Shown: positions 42,339 through 51,540, numbered from the stretch's first letter. The stretch: DNA of 64,000 nucleotides from Sutcliffiella horikoshii (GCF_020524325.1 NZ_JAIVKY010000005.1:310001-374000), one strand, 5' to 3'. Notes: generated by a model from the sequence alone, not told the origin. Numbers and translations are program-made.

Positions 42339-42471
42339 CCCTGATGACTGGAGTGCAAGGTGTGAGACTCCAGCGGGGGAGTAACGGTAGGTTGAGACCC
42401 CGCAGGTGAAGCCGAGGAGGCTCAAGCACCGTCCCGCGGAAAGCGAACACCTGGAACGGAAGTCAACAGGG
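42339..42471. repeat. Structured intergenic repeat, locus 3 (single plus unit, in fabG-acpP gap)
   Basis: One plus-oriented unit of 133 bp. Termini CCCTGATGACT and AGTCAACAGGG are inverted repeats with one mismatch, different in sequence from those of locus 4 but likewise complementary. The inner stem is AGGTGT/ACACCT, again a different sequence from the other loci. Hairpin ACTCC/GGAGT and stem ACGGTaGGTTGAG/CTCAAGCaCCGT follow. If transcription runs from fabG into acpP, this structure is in the mRNA. Confidence 0.85.
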
Positions 42472-42489
42472 AGTATATACAACTTTCAC

Positions 42490-42518
42490 TAGTTTTTTAA
42501 AGCTAAATTCACTATAAT
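42490..42518 (+). promoter_or_regulatory. Possible acpP promoter
   Basis: A perfect TATAAT (42513-42518) lies 21 bp before the acpP start; no good -35 is found at 16-18 bp (TAGTTT at 42490). Part of acpP expression may start here, after the repeat. Confidence 0.4.
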
Positions 42519-42539
42519 ACTTGAGGGGAGGTGAAAGTT

Positions 42540-42773
42540 ATGGCAGATGTATTAGAGCGTGTAACAAAGATCATTGTTGATCGTTTAGGTGTAGACGAGT
42601 CCGAGGTGAACCTTGATTCCAAATTCAAAGACGATTTGGGTGCTGACTCTCTTGATGTAGTTGAACTAGTAATGGAACTTGAAGACGAGTTTGATATGGA
42701 AATTTCAGACGACGAAGCAGAAAACATTACAACAGTTGCCGATGCGGTAAACTACATAAAAGCAAACGCTTAA
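42540..42773 (+). CDS. acpP: Acyl carrier protein
   Basis: 77 aa, same length as B. subtilis AcpA. It carries growing acyl chains on 4'-phosphopantetheine attached to Ser37 in [10 protein letters not shown]. The protein is very acidic with the helix [24 protein letters not shown] precedes the ATG by about 7 bp; an in-frame GTG 9 bp upstream is within that site. A strong terminator follows. Confidence 0.98.
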   Translation: MADVLERVTKIIVDRLGVDESEVNLDSKFKDDLGADSLDVVELVMELEDEFDMEISDDEAENITTVADAVNYIKANA

Positions 42774-42785
42774 TCTTTCTTGATT

Positions 42786-42808
42786 GTCCCACTAAGGTGG
42801 GACTTTTT
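42786..42808 (+). terminator. Terminator after acpP
   Basis: Perfect 7-bp stem GTCCCAC/GTGGGAC (42786-42792 with 42797-42803), TAAG loop, then TTTTT. Confidence 0.9.
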
Positions 42809-42904
42809 GTTTTTATGGGCATAATATAACTTGAATTTCAGGATAAAAATACCTTTTAGCAACAAAAGATTACGGAATATACATTATTTCAAGCAAGTTG
42901 CTAT

Positions 42905-42932
42905 TTGTATCCTCTAAATAATTTGTTAAAAT
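42905..42932 (+). promoter_or_regulatory. Possible rnc promoter
   Basis: TTGTAT (42905-42910) and TAAAAT (42927-42932) are 16 bp apart, about 85 bp before rnc, after the acpP terminator. Confidence 0.4.
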
Positions 42933-43016
42933 AGTAATGTTATACAACTTTCATCATCAAAAAGAAGAACGTTGCCATCTTAGTGAAAGAAGATTGTATG
43001 TTGGAGGCTCCTTTAC

Positions 43017-43760
43017 ATGACCAGAAACAGAAGTAGAATAAATGAAATGAAAAACGAAGCAACAAAAAAGAATTTTGTTATGCTTCAAGAAAAATTAGGA
43101 GTTAAGTTTCATAATGAGAAACTTTTATATCAAGCTTTCACCCATTCATCCTATGTGAATGAGCATCGCAGAAAGCCCTACGAGGACAATGAGCGTTTGG
43201 AGTTTTTAGGTGACGCTGTTTTAGAGTTGACCATTTCTCAATTTCTATATAAAAAATACCCAATGATGAGTGAAGGTCAATTAACAAAACTAAGAGCGTC
43301 TATTGTATGTGAACCTTCTTTGGTTTCATTCGCCAATGATCTTTCGTTCGGACAATATGTACTGCTCGGTAAAGGAGAAGAAATTACAGGTGGAAGAGCG
43401 AGACCAGCACTGCTTGCCGATGTATTTGAGGCATTTATTGGCGCCTTGTATCTGGATCTTGGCTTAGATACCGTTTTCCAATTCCTTGAAAAGTATGTGT
43501 ACCCTAAAATTAACGAAGGTGCTTTTTCTCATGTGATGGATTTCAAAAGTCAACTGCAAGAGATGATACAACGCAACGCGCTTGGAATAATTGAGTATGA
43601 AGTGCTCGAAGAAAAAGGCCCAGCCCACAACCGTGAATTTGTGTCAAAAGTTTCTTTGAATAAAGAAGAGATGGGTATTGGAGTCGGCCGTTCTAAAAAA
43701 GAAGCAGAACAACATGCTGCTCAATTTGCTCTGCAGAAACTAAAAAAAGTCAGAAAGTGA
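43017..43760 (+). CDS. rnc: Ribonuclease III
   Basis: 247 aa dsRNA-specific endonuclease for rRNA and small RNA processing. The RNase III signature [15 protein letters not shown] holds the metal-binding acidic residues; a second site is [16 protein letters not shown]. The C-terminal double-stranded-RNA-binding domain (about 170-245) includes GPAHNREF and [21 protein letters not shown] lies 9 bp before the ATG. In Bacillus rnc, smc and ftsY form one unit; here repeat locus 4 separates rnc from smc. Confidence 0.97.
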   Translation: MTRNRSRINEMKNEATKKNFVMLQEKLGVKFHNEKLLYQAFTHSSYVNEHRRKPYEDNERLEFLGDAVLELTISQFLYKKYPMMSEGQLTKLRASIVCEPSLVSFANDLSFGQYVLLGKGEEITGGRARPALLADVFEAFIGALYLDLGLDTVFQFLEKYVYPKINEGAFSHVMDFKSQLQEMIQRNALGIIEYEVLEEKGPAHNREFVSKVSLNKEEMGIGVGRSKKEAEQHAAQFALQKLKKVRK

Positions 43761-43766
43761 AGGTAG

Positions 43767-43803
43767 GCGATCCCTTGGTGTCTCAATATACCTTAAGGAT
43801 CGC
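43767..43803 (+). terminator. Hairpin after rnc
   Basis: GCGATCC (43767-43773) pairs with GGATCGC (43797-43803). The following sequence TTACTTTCTGTT is only moderately T-rich, so termination is probably partial. Confidence 0.4.
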
Positions 43804-43848
43804 TTACTTTCTGTTACATAAAGTCCGCATAATTGTAAAAGACTTCTA

Positions 43849-43976
43849 GCTGTTAATTGGAGCAAAAGGCGAAGACTCCAGCGGGGGAGTAGCGACAATG
43901 TTGAGACCCCGCAGGCTTGCCGAGGAGGCACAAGGTCGCCCCGCGGAAAGCGAAGCTATTTGCGGAAATTAACAGC
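43849..43976. repeat. Structured intergenic repeat, locus 4 (single plus unit, in rnc-smc gap)
   Basis: One plus-oriented unit of 128 bp with a perfect 10-bp terminal inverted repeat GCTGTTAATT (43849-43858) / AATTAACAGC (43967-43976). The upper stem reads CGAC/GTCG where loci 2 and 3 have ACGGT/CCGT, a compensatory change. The apical loop has the GGCTTGCC variant, as in locus 1. The short ORFs over it are rejected. Confidence 0.87.
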
Positions 43977-44032
43977 GGCGTACTATGGAGTCATTATTAT
44001 ATTAGTTTAAGAAACTAAACGAGGTGAGGAAT

Positions 44033-47000
44033 ATGTACCTCAAACGATTGGAAGTAGTTGGTTTTAAGTCGTTTGCTGAAAAAATATCCGTTGATTTCGT
44101 ACCAGGTGTCACAGCCGTTGTAGGTCCGAACGGAAGCGGAAAAAGTAATATTATCGATGCCATCAGATGGGTGCTGGGAGAACAGTCAGCCAAATCCCTT
44201 CGCGGCTCCAAAATGGAAGATATCATTTTTGCCGGCAGTGATAGCAGAAGAGCGTTAAATATGGCAGAGGTTACACTGACCCTAGACAATAGTAATCGCA
44301 TCTTGCCAATAGATTATATGGAAGTGAGCGTTACAAGAAGGGCGCTAAGATCTGGTGACAGTGAATTTCTGATAAATAAACAAACTTGCAGATTAAAAGA
44401 CATAGTAGACCTTTTCATGGATTCCGGACTTGGAAAGGAAGCCTTTTCCATCATTAGTCAAGGGAAAGTGGAAGAGATACTGAGCAGTAAATCAGAAGAG
44501 CGTCGAAGCATTTTTGAAGAAGCAGCTGGCGTGCTTAAATACAAATCCAGAAAAAAGAAAGCGGAAAGTAAACTTATGGATACCCAAGAGAATCTTAACC
44601 GGGTATCAGATATTTTACATGAGCTGGAAGGGCAAGTGGAGCCATTAAAGATACAGGCCTCCATTGCCAAAGATTATCTGGAGAAAAAAGAAGAGCTTGA
44701 GCAGATAGAAGTAGGCGTAACGGTGCACGAAATTGAAGACCTTCATCAAAAATGGGAACAAAATTCTCAAGAAGTCAAAAACAGTACCGAAAAAGAGCTT
44801 GTACTATCTTCTGAGTTGAGTCAAAAAGAAGCAACACTTGAAAAGTATAAGGACCAAGTGGCTGCTTTGGATGAATCCATTGATTCCTTGCAACAAGCCC
44901 TTTTAGTGGCTAGTTCAGAACTGGAGAAACTGGAAGGAAGAAAAGAAGTTCTTAAAGAACGAAAAAAGAATGCTACAACAAACCGTGCCCAATTAGAAAG
45001 TTCATCGGTGGAACTTGTTGAATTTATCAATGTGCAAAAGCAAAGATTAGAAAGCGAAAAGCACCTTTTGAATACCCTTCGACAAGAGTTGGTATTAACA
45101 GAGCAACAACTCAAGGAAAAACAGGTGATAAACGAACAGTTTGACCAAAATATCGAAGGTAAAATTGACGCCTTAAAAAGTGACTATATTGAACTTTTAA
45201 ACAAACAGGCATCCTTTCGCAATGAAATTTCCTATCTGGAGCAACAAGAAAAGCAAGAAGGTATGAAAGTTACCCGTCTTGATGAGGGGAACAGAAAATA
45301 TGTCGACCTCAGGGCCAATACTCAACAGAAAAAAGAAAAGGTACTTTCTGATCATAAACAGGTACAAGAAGAGTTAAATCAAACGGTGGACCGCTACAGG
45401 ACTGAGCAAGCTAACCTGGAACAATTTAAGCAATCCTATCAGAAGAAAGAAACTACCTTGTATCAAGCATACCAATTCTTACAGCAAACACGAGCACGAA
45501 AAGAAATGCTTGAAACCATGCAGGGGGACTTTACAGGATTTTTTCAAGGTGTTAAAGAAATACTGAAAGCTAGAGATGAGAATAAGCTTACTGGAATTAA
45601 AGGGGCTGTTGCGGAACTCATTCAAGTAAATCAGGATGTGGAAACGGCAATTGAGATTGCCCTTGGCAGTGCAACGCAACATATTGTCGTGGATAATGAG
45701 CAAAATGCAAGAACATCGATCCAATACTTGAAAAAGAACGGGTTTGGCCGAGCGACGTTCCTGCCAATGACGGTCATGAAACCTAGGACATTATCAGACT
45801 ATCAAGTGAATCAGATTAATCAACACGAAGCTTTCGTAGGGATTGCCGCTTCACTTGTGGAATATGACCCTTCTTACGAAAATATCGTCAACAACCTCTT
45901 GGGTACCATTGTCATCGCGAAAGATCTAAAAGGAGCCAATGCTTTAGCGGGAATTCTTCAACACCGATACCGCATCGTAACATTAGAAGGAGATGTGGTA
46001 AACCCAGGTGGTTCTATGACTGGTGGTGCTGTTAAACAAAAATCTAATTCACTCCTAAGTCGAGGGCGTGAACTGGATTCTATTTCAGCTAAACTGGAAG
46101 AGATGGAGAATAAAACTGCCCTGCTTGAAGATCAGGTCAAAACACTTAAGAGGAAAATAGAAGAAAAAGAGTCTCAAGTTTTAGAATTAAAGGGAATTGG
46201 CGAGGAACTAAGATATAAAGAACAACAGGTTGCAAGCCTTCTTCGAGAAGTGGAACTGGAAGAGAAAAACGTCAATGAGCATTTGAGTTTATACGACTAT
46301 GAAAAGCAACAACTCACCATTTCCATGACGGATGCCATCAAGAAGAAAGCAAAGCTAGATGATGAGCTGAAGACGGTGGGAAGGCAGATTGCAGCTCTGG
46401 ACAAAGAGATTGCCGATCTTAATTCCCTAAGGTTGGAGCAACATGCAAACAGAGAGACTGTACAAAATGAGCTAACACAACTTAAAGTTGATTATGCGAG
46501 TAAAAAAGAAAAACTTACTAATCAATCTGAAAAAGTGGATACTATTGAAACAGATCTTGAACAAGCCTCGGAAAGATTGACTGATATTAAAGAAGACTTG
46601 TCTCTTTTACAAAGTGAAATGAATGATAATTCTTCAGGTGAACAAAAACTGGAAGTGGCTGCGGCTGAAAAGTTACAAGACAAAAATACCACCATGAAGC
46701 TAATAGCAGAACGCCGTGCAGAAAGGCTTTCTTACCACGAAAAGGTGGAACAGGAAGAGCTGGAACTGAAAGATTTAAAAAGACAGTATAAACAGCTTAC
46801 TGAAGTTTTGAAGGCGGAAGAAGTGAAACTGAACCGTCTGGATGTGGAATTAGATAATAGACTTCAGCATTTAAGGGAAGAGTATATGCTATCCTTTGAA
46901 GCGGCCAAAGCAGATTATCCACTTGAGATGGAGATAGAAGAAGCGCGTAAAAAGTTAAAGCTGATCAAGCTTGCCATCGAGGAGCTTGGCACAGTCAATA

Positions 47001-47599
47001 TCGCTGCAATTGAGGAATATGATCGAGTAAGCGAGCGATATACATTCCTAAAAGAACAAAAGGATGATCTTCAAGAAGCAAAAGACACCTTGTTCCAAGT
47101 CATCGGTGAGATGGATGAGGAAATGAAAAAGCGTTTTGAAACGACCTTCACTAATATTCGTGCACATTTTCACGATGTGTTCCGCTCGTTATTTGGAGGG
47201 GGAAGGGCAGATCTTGTGTTAACAGATCCTTCAGATATGCTAAATACAGGTGTAGATATTGTGGCACAACCGCCAGGTAAAAAACTGCAAAATCTAGGTC
47301 TCTTATCAGGAGGAGAAAGAGCGCTAACCGCAATAGCCCTGTTGTTTTCCATCCTAAAGGTAAGACCTGTACCGTTTTGCATCCTCGATGAAGTAGAAGC
47401 GGCCCTTGATGAAGCAAACGTCCACCGTTTTGCCCAATATTTAAAACAGTTCAGTGAAGAAACCCAATTCATTGTCATCACCCACCGCAAGGGAACAATG
47501 GAATTCAGTGACGTCCTTTACGGGGTTACGATGCAAGAATCCGGTGTCTCTAAATTGGTCTCAGTCCGGTTAGAAGAATCCAAAGAACTTGTTAAATAG
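44033..47599 (+). CDS. smc: Chromosome segregation/condensation ATPase SMC
   Basis: 1188 aa, close to the B. subtilis 1186. It forms a ring with ScpA and ScpB that organises the chromosome from parS sites. Walker A GPNGSGKSN is at residues 31-39; coiled coils flank a hinge at about 510-640 (GAVAELIQVNQDVETAIEIA and GGSMTGGAVKQ); the signature LSGGERALTAIALL starts at 1091, followed by Walker B CILDEVEAALDEANV. The ATG at 44033 has GAGGTGAGG just upstream; a GTG 9 bp earlier overlaps that site. Confidence 0.97.
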   Translation: MYLKRLEVVGFKSFAEKISVDFVPGVTAVVGPNGSGKSNIIDAIRWVLGEQSAKSLRGSKMEDIIFAGSDSRRALNMAEVTLTLDNSNRILPIDYMEVSVTRRALRSGDSEFLINKQTCRLKDIVDLFMDSGLGKEAFSIISQGKVEEILSSKSEERRSIFEEAAGVLKYKSRKKKAESKLMDTQENLNRVSDILHELEGQVEPLKIQASIAKDYLEKKEELEQIEVGVTVHEIEDLHQKWEQNSQEVKNSTEKELVLSSELSQKEATLEKYKDQVAALDESIDSLQQALLVASSELEKLEGRKEVLKERKKNATTNRAQLESSSVELVEFINVQKQRLESEKHLLNTLRQELVLTEQQLKEKQVINEQFDQNIEGKIDALKSDYIELLNKQASFRNEISYLEQQEKQEGMKVTRLDEGNRKYVDLRANTQQKKEKVLSDHKQVQEELNQTVDRYRTEQANLEQFKQSYQKKETTLYQAYQFLQQTRARKEMLETMQGDFTGFFQGVKEILKARDENKLTGIKGAVAELIQVNQDVETAIEIALGSATQHIVVDNEQNARTSIQYLKKNGFGRATFLPMTVMKPRTLSDYQVNQINQHEAFVGIAASLVEYDPSYENIVNNLLGTIVIAKDLKGANALAGILQHRYRIVTLEGDVVNPGGSMTGGAVKQKSNSLLSRGRELDSISAKLEEMENKTALLEDQVKTLKRKIEEKESQVLELKGIGEELRYKEQQVASLLREVELEEKNVNEHLSLYDYEKQQLTISMTDAIKKKAKLDDELKTVGRQIAALDKEIADLNSLRLEQHANRETVQNELTQLKVDYASKKEKLTNQSEKVDTIETDLEQASERLTDIKEDLSLLQSEMNDNSSGEQKLEVAAAEKLQDKNTTMKLIAERRAERLSYHEKVEQEELELKDLKRQYKQLTEVLKAEEVKLNRLDVELDNRLQHLREEYMLSFEAAKADYPLEMEIEEARKKLKLIKLAIEELGTVNIAAIEEYDRVSERYTFLKEQKDDLQEAKDTLFQVIGEMDEEMKKRFETTFTNIRAHFHDVFRSLFGGGRADLVLTDPSDMLNTGVDIVAQPPGKKLQNLGLLSGGERALTAIALLFSILKVRPVPFCILDEVEAALDEANVHRFAQYLKQFSEETQFIVITHRKGTMEFSDVLYGVTMQESGVSKLVSVRLEESKELVK

Positions 47600-47618
47600 A
47601 GAGGAAGAGAATGAGAAA

Positions 47619-48617
47619 ATGAGTTTCTTTAAAAAATTGAAAGAAAAACTTACCACCCAAACAGATTCCGTAACAGAAAAATTCCGAGAAGGATTAACGA
47701 AAACTCGCGATTCTTTCTCTGGTAAAGTAAATGATCTTGTCGCTCGCTACCGCAAAGTGGATGAGGATTTCTTTGAAGAGTTGGAGGAAATCTTAATCGG
47801 GGCAGATGTTGGCGTTAACACCGTGATGGAATTAATTGACGAACTTAGAATGGAAGTGAAACGACGCAATATCCAAGATCCCCGTGAAGTTCAAAGTGTT
47901 ATTTCTGAAAAGTTGGTGGAAATCTATCAAGCTGGAGATGACGTCTCTCCGACCATCAACTTTCAACAAGAAGGCTTAACGGTTGTTCTAGTTGTAGGGG
48001 TAAACGGGGTAGGAAAAACGACATCTATAGGAAAGATCGCTAAGAAGTTGAAAGAAGAGGGGAAAAGTGTTCTTCTTGCAGCGGGAGATACATTCCGTGC
48101 CGGTGCTATCGACCAGCTTGAAGTATGGGGCCAGCGTGTTGGTGTGGATGTGATCAAGCAATCAGAGGGTTCAGATCCAGCAGCTGTTATGTATGATGCC
48201 CTCCAAGCGGCTAAAGCTCGTAAAGTTGATGTACTGCTTTGTGATACAGCAGGTCGACTTCAAAACAAGGTCAATTTAATGAAGGAACTTGAAAAGGTGA
48301 AGCGTGTCATTGAGCGTGAGGTTCCAGGTGCACCACATGAAGTGTTGCTTGTCTTGGATGCAACGACTGGCCAGAATGCATTAAGCCAGGCGAAAATCTT
48401 TTCTGAAGCAACAAATGTTACAGGAATCGTTTTGACAAAGCTTGACGGCACTGCAAAGGGCGGAATCGTTCTTGCAATCCGGAATGAAATGAAGATTCCG
48501 GTCAAGTTTGTTGGTTTAGGTGAAAAAGCAGAAGACCTGCAAGAATTTAATGCCGAGCAATATGTGTACGGGTTATTTGCAGACATGATGGAAAAAGAAG
48601 AAGCACAAGAAAGCTAA
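47619..48617 (+). CDS. ftsY: Signal recognition particle receptor FtsY
   Basis: 332 aa SRP receptor GTPase that docks Ffh-ribosome complexes at the membrane. A short charged N terminus (MSFFKKLKEKLTTQ) lacks the long acidic domain of E. coli, as in Bacillus. NG domain: GVNGVGKTTSIGKIA (G1), DTFRAGAIDQLEVW, DTAGRLQNK (G3), TKLDGTAKGG (G4). The ATG at 47619 has GAGGAAG about 11 bp upstream; the frame's start 30 bp earlier lies within smc. A terminator follows. Confidence 0.97.
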   Translation: MSFFKKLKEKLTTQTDSVTEKFREGLTKTRDSFSGKVNDLVARYRKVDEDFFEELEEILIGADVGVNTVMELIDELRMEVKRRNIQDPREVQSVISEKLVEIYQAGDDVSPTINFQQEGLTVVLVVGVNGVGKTTSIGKIAKKLKEEGKSVLLAAGDTFRAGAIDQLEVWGQRVGVDVIKQSEGSDPAAVMYDALQAAKARKVDVLLCDTAGRLQNKVNLMKELEKVKRVIEREVPGAPHEVLLVLDATTGQNALSQAKIFSEATNVTGIVLTKLDGTAKGGIVLAIRNEMKIPVKFVGLGEKAEDLQEFNAEQYVYGLFADMMEKEEAQES

Positions 48618-48634
48618 AAACGATATCCATTACC

Positions 48635-48665
48635 GCCGCCCCTCAAATCAGAAGGGCGGCTTTTT
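48635..48665 (+). terminator. Terminator after ftsY
   Basis: Perfect stem GCCGCCC/GGGCGGC (48635-48641 with 48654-48660), 12-nt loop, then TTTTT. Confidence 0.9.
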
Positions 48666-48695
48666 AGTAGAGAAGAGTAGAGAAGATGTGAACCT

Positions 48696-49037
48696 GTTTA
48701 TTTCCGTTCCAGGCGCTTCGCTTGCCTGCGGGCGGTCCGGGAGCCTCCTCGTCTTCGCCTGCAGGGTCTCCCCTGTCCCTTCTTCCCGCGGGCGTCTGCG
48801 CGCCTTCCGCTCCAATCAACAAAGTTACTTCATTCACCTGAGGTTCTATGAATGGGCAATTACCCGGGTTAACTGAAAAAGTGATTACCCTTCTTTTGAG
48901 TAATTTCCAGCTGTGAATTGGAGCAAATGGCGGAGACTCCAGCGGGGGAGAAACGGTAGGTTGAGACCCCGCAACGAAGTGAGGAGGCTCAAGCACCGTC
49001 CCGCGGAAAGCGAAGCCAATTGCGGAAAGGAACAGCT
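48696..49037. repeat. Structured intergenic repeat, locus 5 (complete inverted pair)
   Basis: Minus unit 48696-48820 and plus unit 48909-49037, the same architecture as locus 2 and highly similar to it. Outer ends of the plus unit are AGCTGT/ACAGCT. Basal stem GCAAATGGC (48923-48931) pairs with GCCAATTGC (49015-49023) except one position. The linker has the TTCAT/ATGAA hairpin. It starts 30 bp after the ftsY terminator T-run. ORFs over it are rejected. Confidence 0.88.
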
Positions 49038-49048
49038 ACGATCACCTA

Positions 49049-49071
49049 ACCAACTATTGGTCTATTTTTTT
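49049..49071 (+). terminator. Weak terminator-like hairpin after repeat locus 5
   Basis: ACCAA/TTGGT (49049-49053 with 49057-49061) with a 3-nt loop, a 3-nt gap and then a T-run. Confidence 0.35.
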
Positions 49072-49105
49072 ATATTATTGCATTTCCCAAGGTCAAGAAA
49101 AAAAC

Positions 49106-49134
49106 TTGACATTCCCTATCTCAACCTGTAAACT
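49106..49134 (+). promoter_or_regulatory. SigA-type promoter of ylxM-ffh
   Basis: Perfect TTGACA (49106-49111), 17-bp spacer, TAAACT (49129-49134), 45 bp upstream of ylxM. The ftsY terminator and the repeat upstream make a separate promoter necessary. Confidence 0.7.
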
Positions 49135-49179
49135 AAGCTATTGTAAAGGCATTTCACTTAACAAGGGAGAGTGAAGAGG

Positions 49180-49518
49180 ATGCTTGAAAAAACAACGAGA
49201 ATGAACTATCTTTATGATTTCTATCAGTCGTTGTTAACACCAAAGCAACGAAGCTATATGTCTTTGTATTACTTAGATGATCACTCCCTTGGTGAGATAG
49301 CAGAGGAATATAACATAAGTCGTCAAGCAGTGTATGATAACATAAAACGTACAGAACAGATGCTTGAGCAATATGAAGAAAAGCTTTTGTTATTTCAAAA
49401 GTTTCAAGAGCGGCAGTCGCTTTTGCAGCAGATGAAGGACGAAGCCGAAAAGGCGGAAAGTCCGCTTAACGGTAAGTCTCTTTTAGCGCTGATCGAGTCG
49501 CTTGAGAAATTAGATTAG
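49180..49518 (+). CDS. ylxM: SRP-associated DNA-binding-like protein YlxM
   Basis: 112 aa helix-turn-helix protein: [21 protein letters not shown] and [17 protein letters not shown] resemble sigma region 4. YlxM is always next to ffh in Firmicutes and has been reported to modulate SRP GTPase activity in streptococci; a DNA role has not been shown to my knowledge. The C-terminal half is a charged coiled coil. Start: ATG 49180 with GGGAG 10 bp upstream; a GTG 9 bp earlier (VKRMLEK) is possible. ffh follows at 12 bp. Confidence 0.94.
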   Translation: MLEKTTRMNYLYDFYQSLLTPKQRSYMSLYYLDDHSLGEIAEEYNISRQAVYDNIKRTEQMLEQYEEKLLLFQKFQERQSLLQQMKDEAEKAESPLNGKSLLALIESLEKLD

Positions 49519-49530
49519 GGGGCGGCATAC

Positions 49531-50877
49531 ATGGCATTTGAAGGTTTAGCCGACCGTTTGCAAAATACGATACAGAAGATCCGTGGAAAAGGAAAAGTAA
49601 GTGAACAAGACGTTAAAGAAATGATGCGTGAAGTTCGACTGGCTTTACTAGAAGCGGATGTTAACTTCAAAGTAGTGAAAGACTTTGTAAAACGCGTGAA
49701 TGAACGTGCAGTTGGACAAGAAGTCATGAAAAGTCTTACACCCGGTCAGCAAGTAATTAAAGTGGTAAAAGAAGAACTCACCGCGCTTATGGGCGGAGAG
49801 CAAAGTAAAATCGCTGTCAGCAGCCGACCTCCAACCGTCATCATGATGGTAGGTCTACAAGGTGCTGGTAAAACGACGACAACCGGAAAGCTTGCAAACC
49901 TATTGCGCAAAAAGCACAATAGAAAGCCGCTTCTAGTTGCAGCAGATATTTACCGACCGGCAGCTATAAAACAGCTTGAAACACTTGGAAAACAACTCAG
50001 TATGCCTGTTTTCTCACTAGGAGATCAGGTAAGTCCCGTTGAAATCGCAAAGCAAGCCATCCAAAAAGCGAAAGATGAGCATCATGACTATGTGCTGATC
50101 GATACTGCCGGACGTTTGCATGTGGATGAAAACTTAATGGACGAGTTAAAGCAGGTGAAAGAAATCTCCAACCCAGATGAGATCTTCCTTGTTGTAGATG
50201 CAATGACAGGACAAGATGCTGTAAATGTAGCGCAAAGCTTCAATGAACAGCTTGGCTTGACTGGAGTTGTATTAACAAAACTTGATGGAGATACTCGAGG
50301 TGGAGCTGCATTATCTGTTAAGGCGGTAACCAATACCCCAATCAAGTATATTGGTATGGGAGAAAAATTGGATGCCATCGAACCTTTTCACCCTGAACGT
50401 ATGGCCTCTCGTATTTTAGGTATGGGAGATGTGCTGACTCTAATTGAGAAAGCACAATCGAATGTAGACGAAGAGAAAGCCAAGGAGCTTGAACAGAAGC
50501 TGCGTACGATGAACTTTACGTTTGATGATTTCCTGGAACAGCTTGGCCAAGTGAGAAACATGGGGCCTCTTGATGAAATTCTTGGAATGATACCTGGAGC
50601 CAACAAGATGAAAGGCTTAAAAAATGTCCAGGTGGATGAAAAACAGATTGGTCATGTTGAGGCAATTATTCAATCGATGACTAAAGCAGAGAAAGATAAT
50701 CCAGATTTGATTAATGCAAGCCGCAAAAAGCGGATAGCAAAAGGTAGCGGGCGACCTATCCAGGAAGTAAACCGTCTACTTAAACAATTTGAAGAGATGA
50801 AAAAAATGATGAAGCAGATGACAAGCATGCAAAAAGGAAAAGGCAAAAAAGGTGGCTTCAAATTTCCTTTCATGTAA
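49531..50877 (+). CDS. ffh: Signal recognition particle GTPase Ffh
   Basis: 448 aa. Ffh binds signal sequences and the SRP RNA. NG domain: GLQGAGKTTTTGKLANLL (G1), DIYRPAAIKQLE, DTAGRLHVD (G3), TKLDGDTRGGAA (G4). The Met-rich M domain (about 300-448) ends in MKKMMKQMTSMQKGKGKKGG. AGGGGGCGG precedes the ATG. The SRP RNA gene is not in this window. Confidence 0.97.
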   Translation: MAFEGLADRLQNTIQKIRGKGKVSEQDVKEMMREVRLALLEADVNFKVVKDFVKRVNERAVGQEVMKSLTPGQQVIKVVKEELTALMGGEQSKIAVSSRPPTVIMMVGLQGAGKTTTTGKLANLLRKKHNRKPLLVAADIYRPAAIKQLETLGKQLSMPVFSLGDQVSPVEIAKQAIQKAKDEHHDYVLIDTAGRLHVDENLMDELKQVKEISNPDEIFLVVDAMTGQDAVNVAQSFNEQLGLTGVVLTKLDGDTRGGAALSVKAVTNTPIKYIGMGEKLDAIEPFHPERMASRILGMGDVLTLIEKAQSNVDEEKAKELEQKLRTMNFTFDDFLEQLGQVRNMGPLDEILGMIPGANKMKGLKNVQVDEKQIGHVEAIIQSMTKAEKDNPDLINASRKKRIAKGSGRPIQEVNRLLKQFEEMKKMMKQMTSMQKGKGKKGGFKFPFM

Positions 50878-50927
50878 GCATCCACAGCATTTTTTCTCTT
50901 AATAAATAAAGTGACAAGAAAAAACAC

Positions 50928-50956
50928 TTTACAAACAAGTAACTACTTGTTATCAT
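50928..50956 (+). promoter_or_regulatory. rpsP promoter with an inverted repeat in its spacer
   Basis: TTTACA (50928-50933), 17-bp spacer, TATCAT (50951-50956). The spacer consists almost wholly of a perfect 8-2-8 inverted repeat, AACAAGTA-AC-TACTTGTT (50934-50951), placed like an operator. No known regulator is assigned. Confidence 0.6.
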
Positions 50957-50995
50957 ACTATCTTGTGTGAAATATTTTCGGAGGTGCTATATTAA

Positions 50996-51268
<273 letters not shown>

Positions 51269-51276
51269 GAGGCAAA

Positions 51277-51507
51277 ATGACAGAACTAATCCAAACAATT
51301 GTGACGTCGTTAGTAGATCATCCAGAAAATGTAGTGGTTACGGAAAAAGAAACAGGTAATGTTCTTACGTACCAACTTACTGTACATCAAGATGATTTAG
51401 GGAAAGTGATTGGCAAGCAGGGTAGAATTGCAAAAGCAATCCGGACAGTTTTGTTCGCTGCTGCTTCTCACGAGAATAAACGAGTACAATTAGAGATTAT
51501 GGAGTAG
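51277..51507 (+). CDS. khpA: KH-domain RNA-binding protein KhpA
   Basis: 76 aa, B. subtilis YlqC. A single KH domain with the GxxG-type loop in KVIGKQGRIAKAIRTV. KhpA pairs with KhpB to bind RNA and affects cell length and division in streptococci and Bacillus relatives. GAGGC lies upstream of the ATG. In B. subtilis ylqD lies between this gene and rimM; here it is missing and a terminator takes its place. Confidence 0.94.
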   Translation: MTELIQTIVTSLVDHPENVVVTEKETGNVLTYQLTVHQDDLGKVIGKQGRIAKAIRTVLFAAASHENKRVQLEIME

Positions 51508-51540
51508 GGGGAGGCTTTTATGCTTCCCCTTTTCTTTTTG
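51507..51540 (+). terminator. Terminator after khpA
   Basis: GGGGAGGC (51508-51515) pairs with GCTTCCCC (51522-51529, one G-U pair), then TTTTCTTTTT. It begins at the khpA stop codon. Confidence 0.85.

Noticed and set aside
43767-43803. A minus-oriented repeat unit in the hairpin after rnc
   Set aside because: The sequence does not match the repeat family; it is an independent inverted repeat of the terminator type.
18226-49037. Insertion sequence or group II intron as identity of the repeats
   Set aside because: No transposase or reverse transcriptase frame, no clear target duplication; units are only about 130 bp. A non-autonomous element mobilised in trans remains possible.
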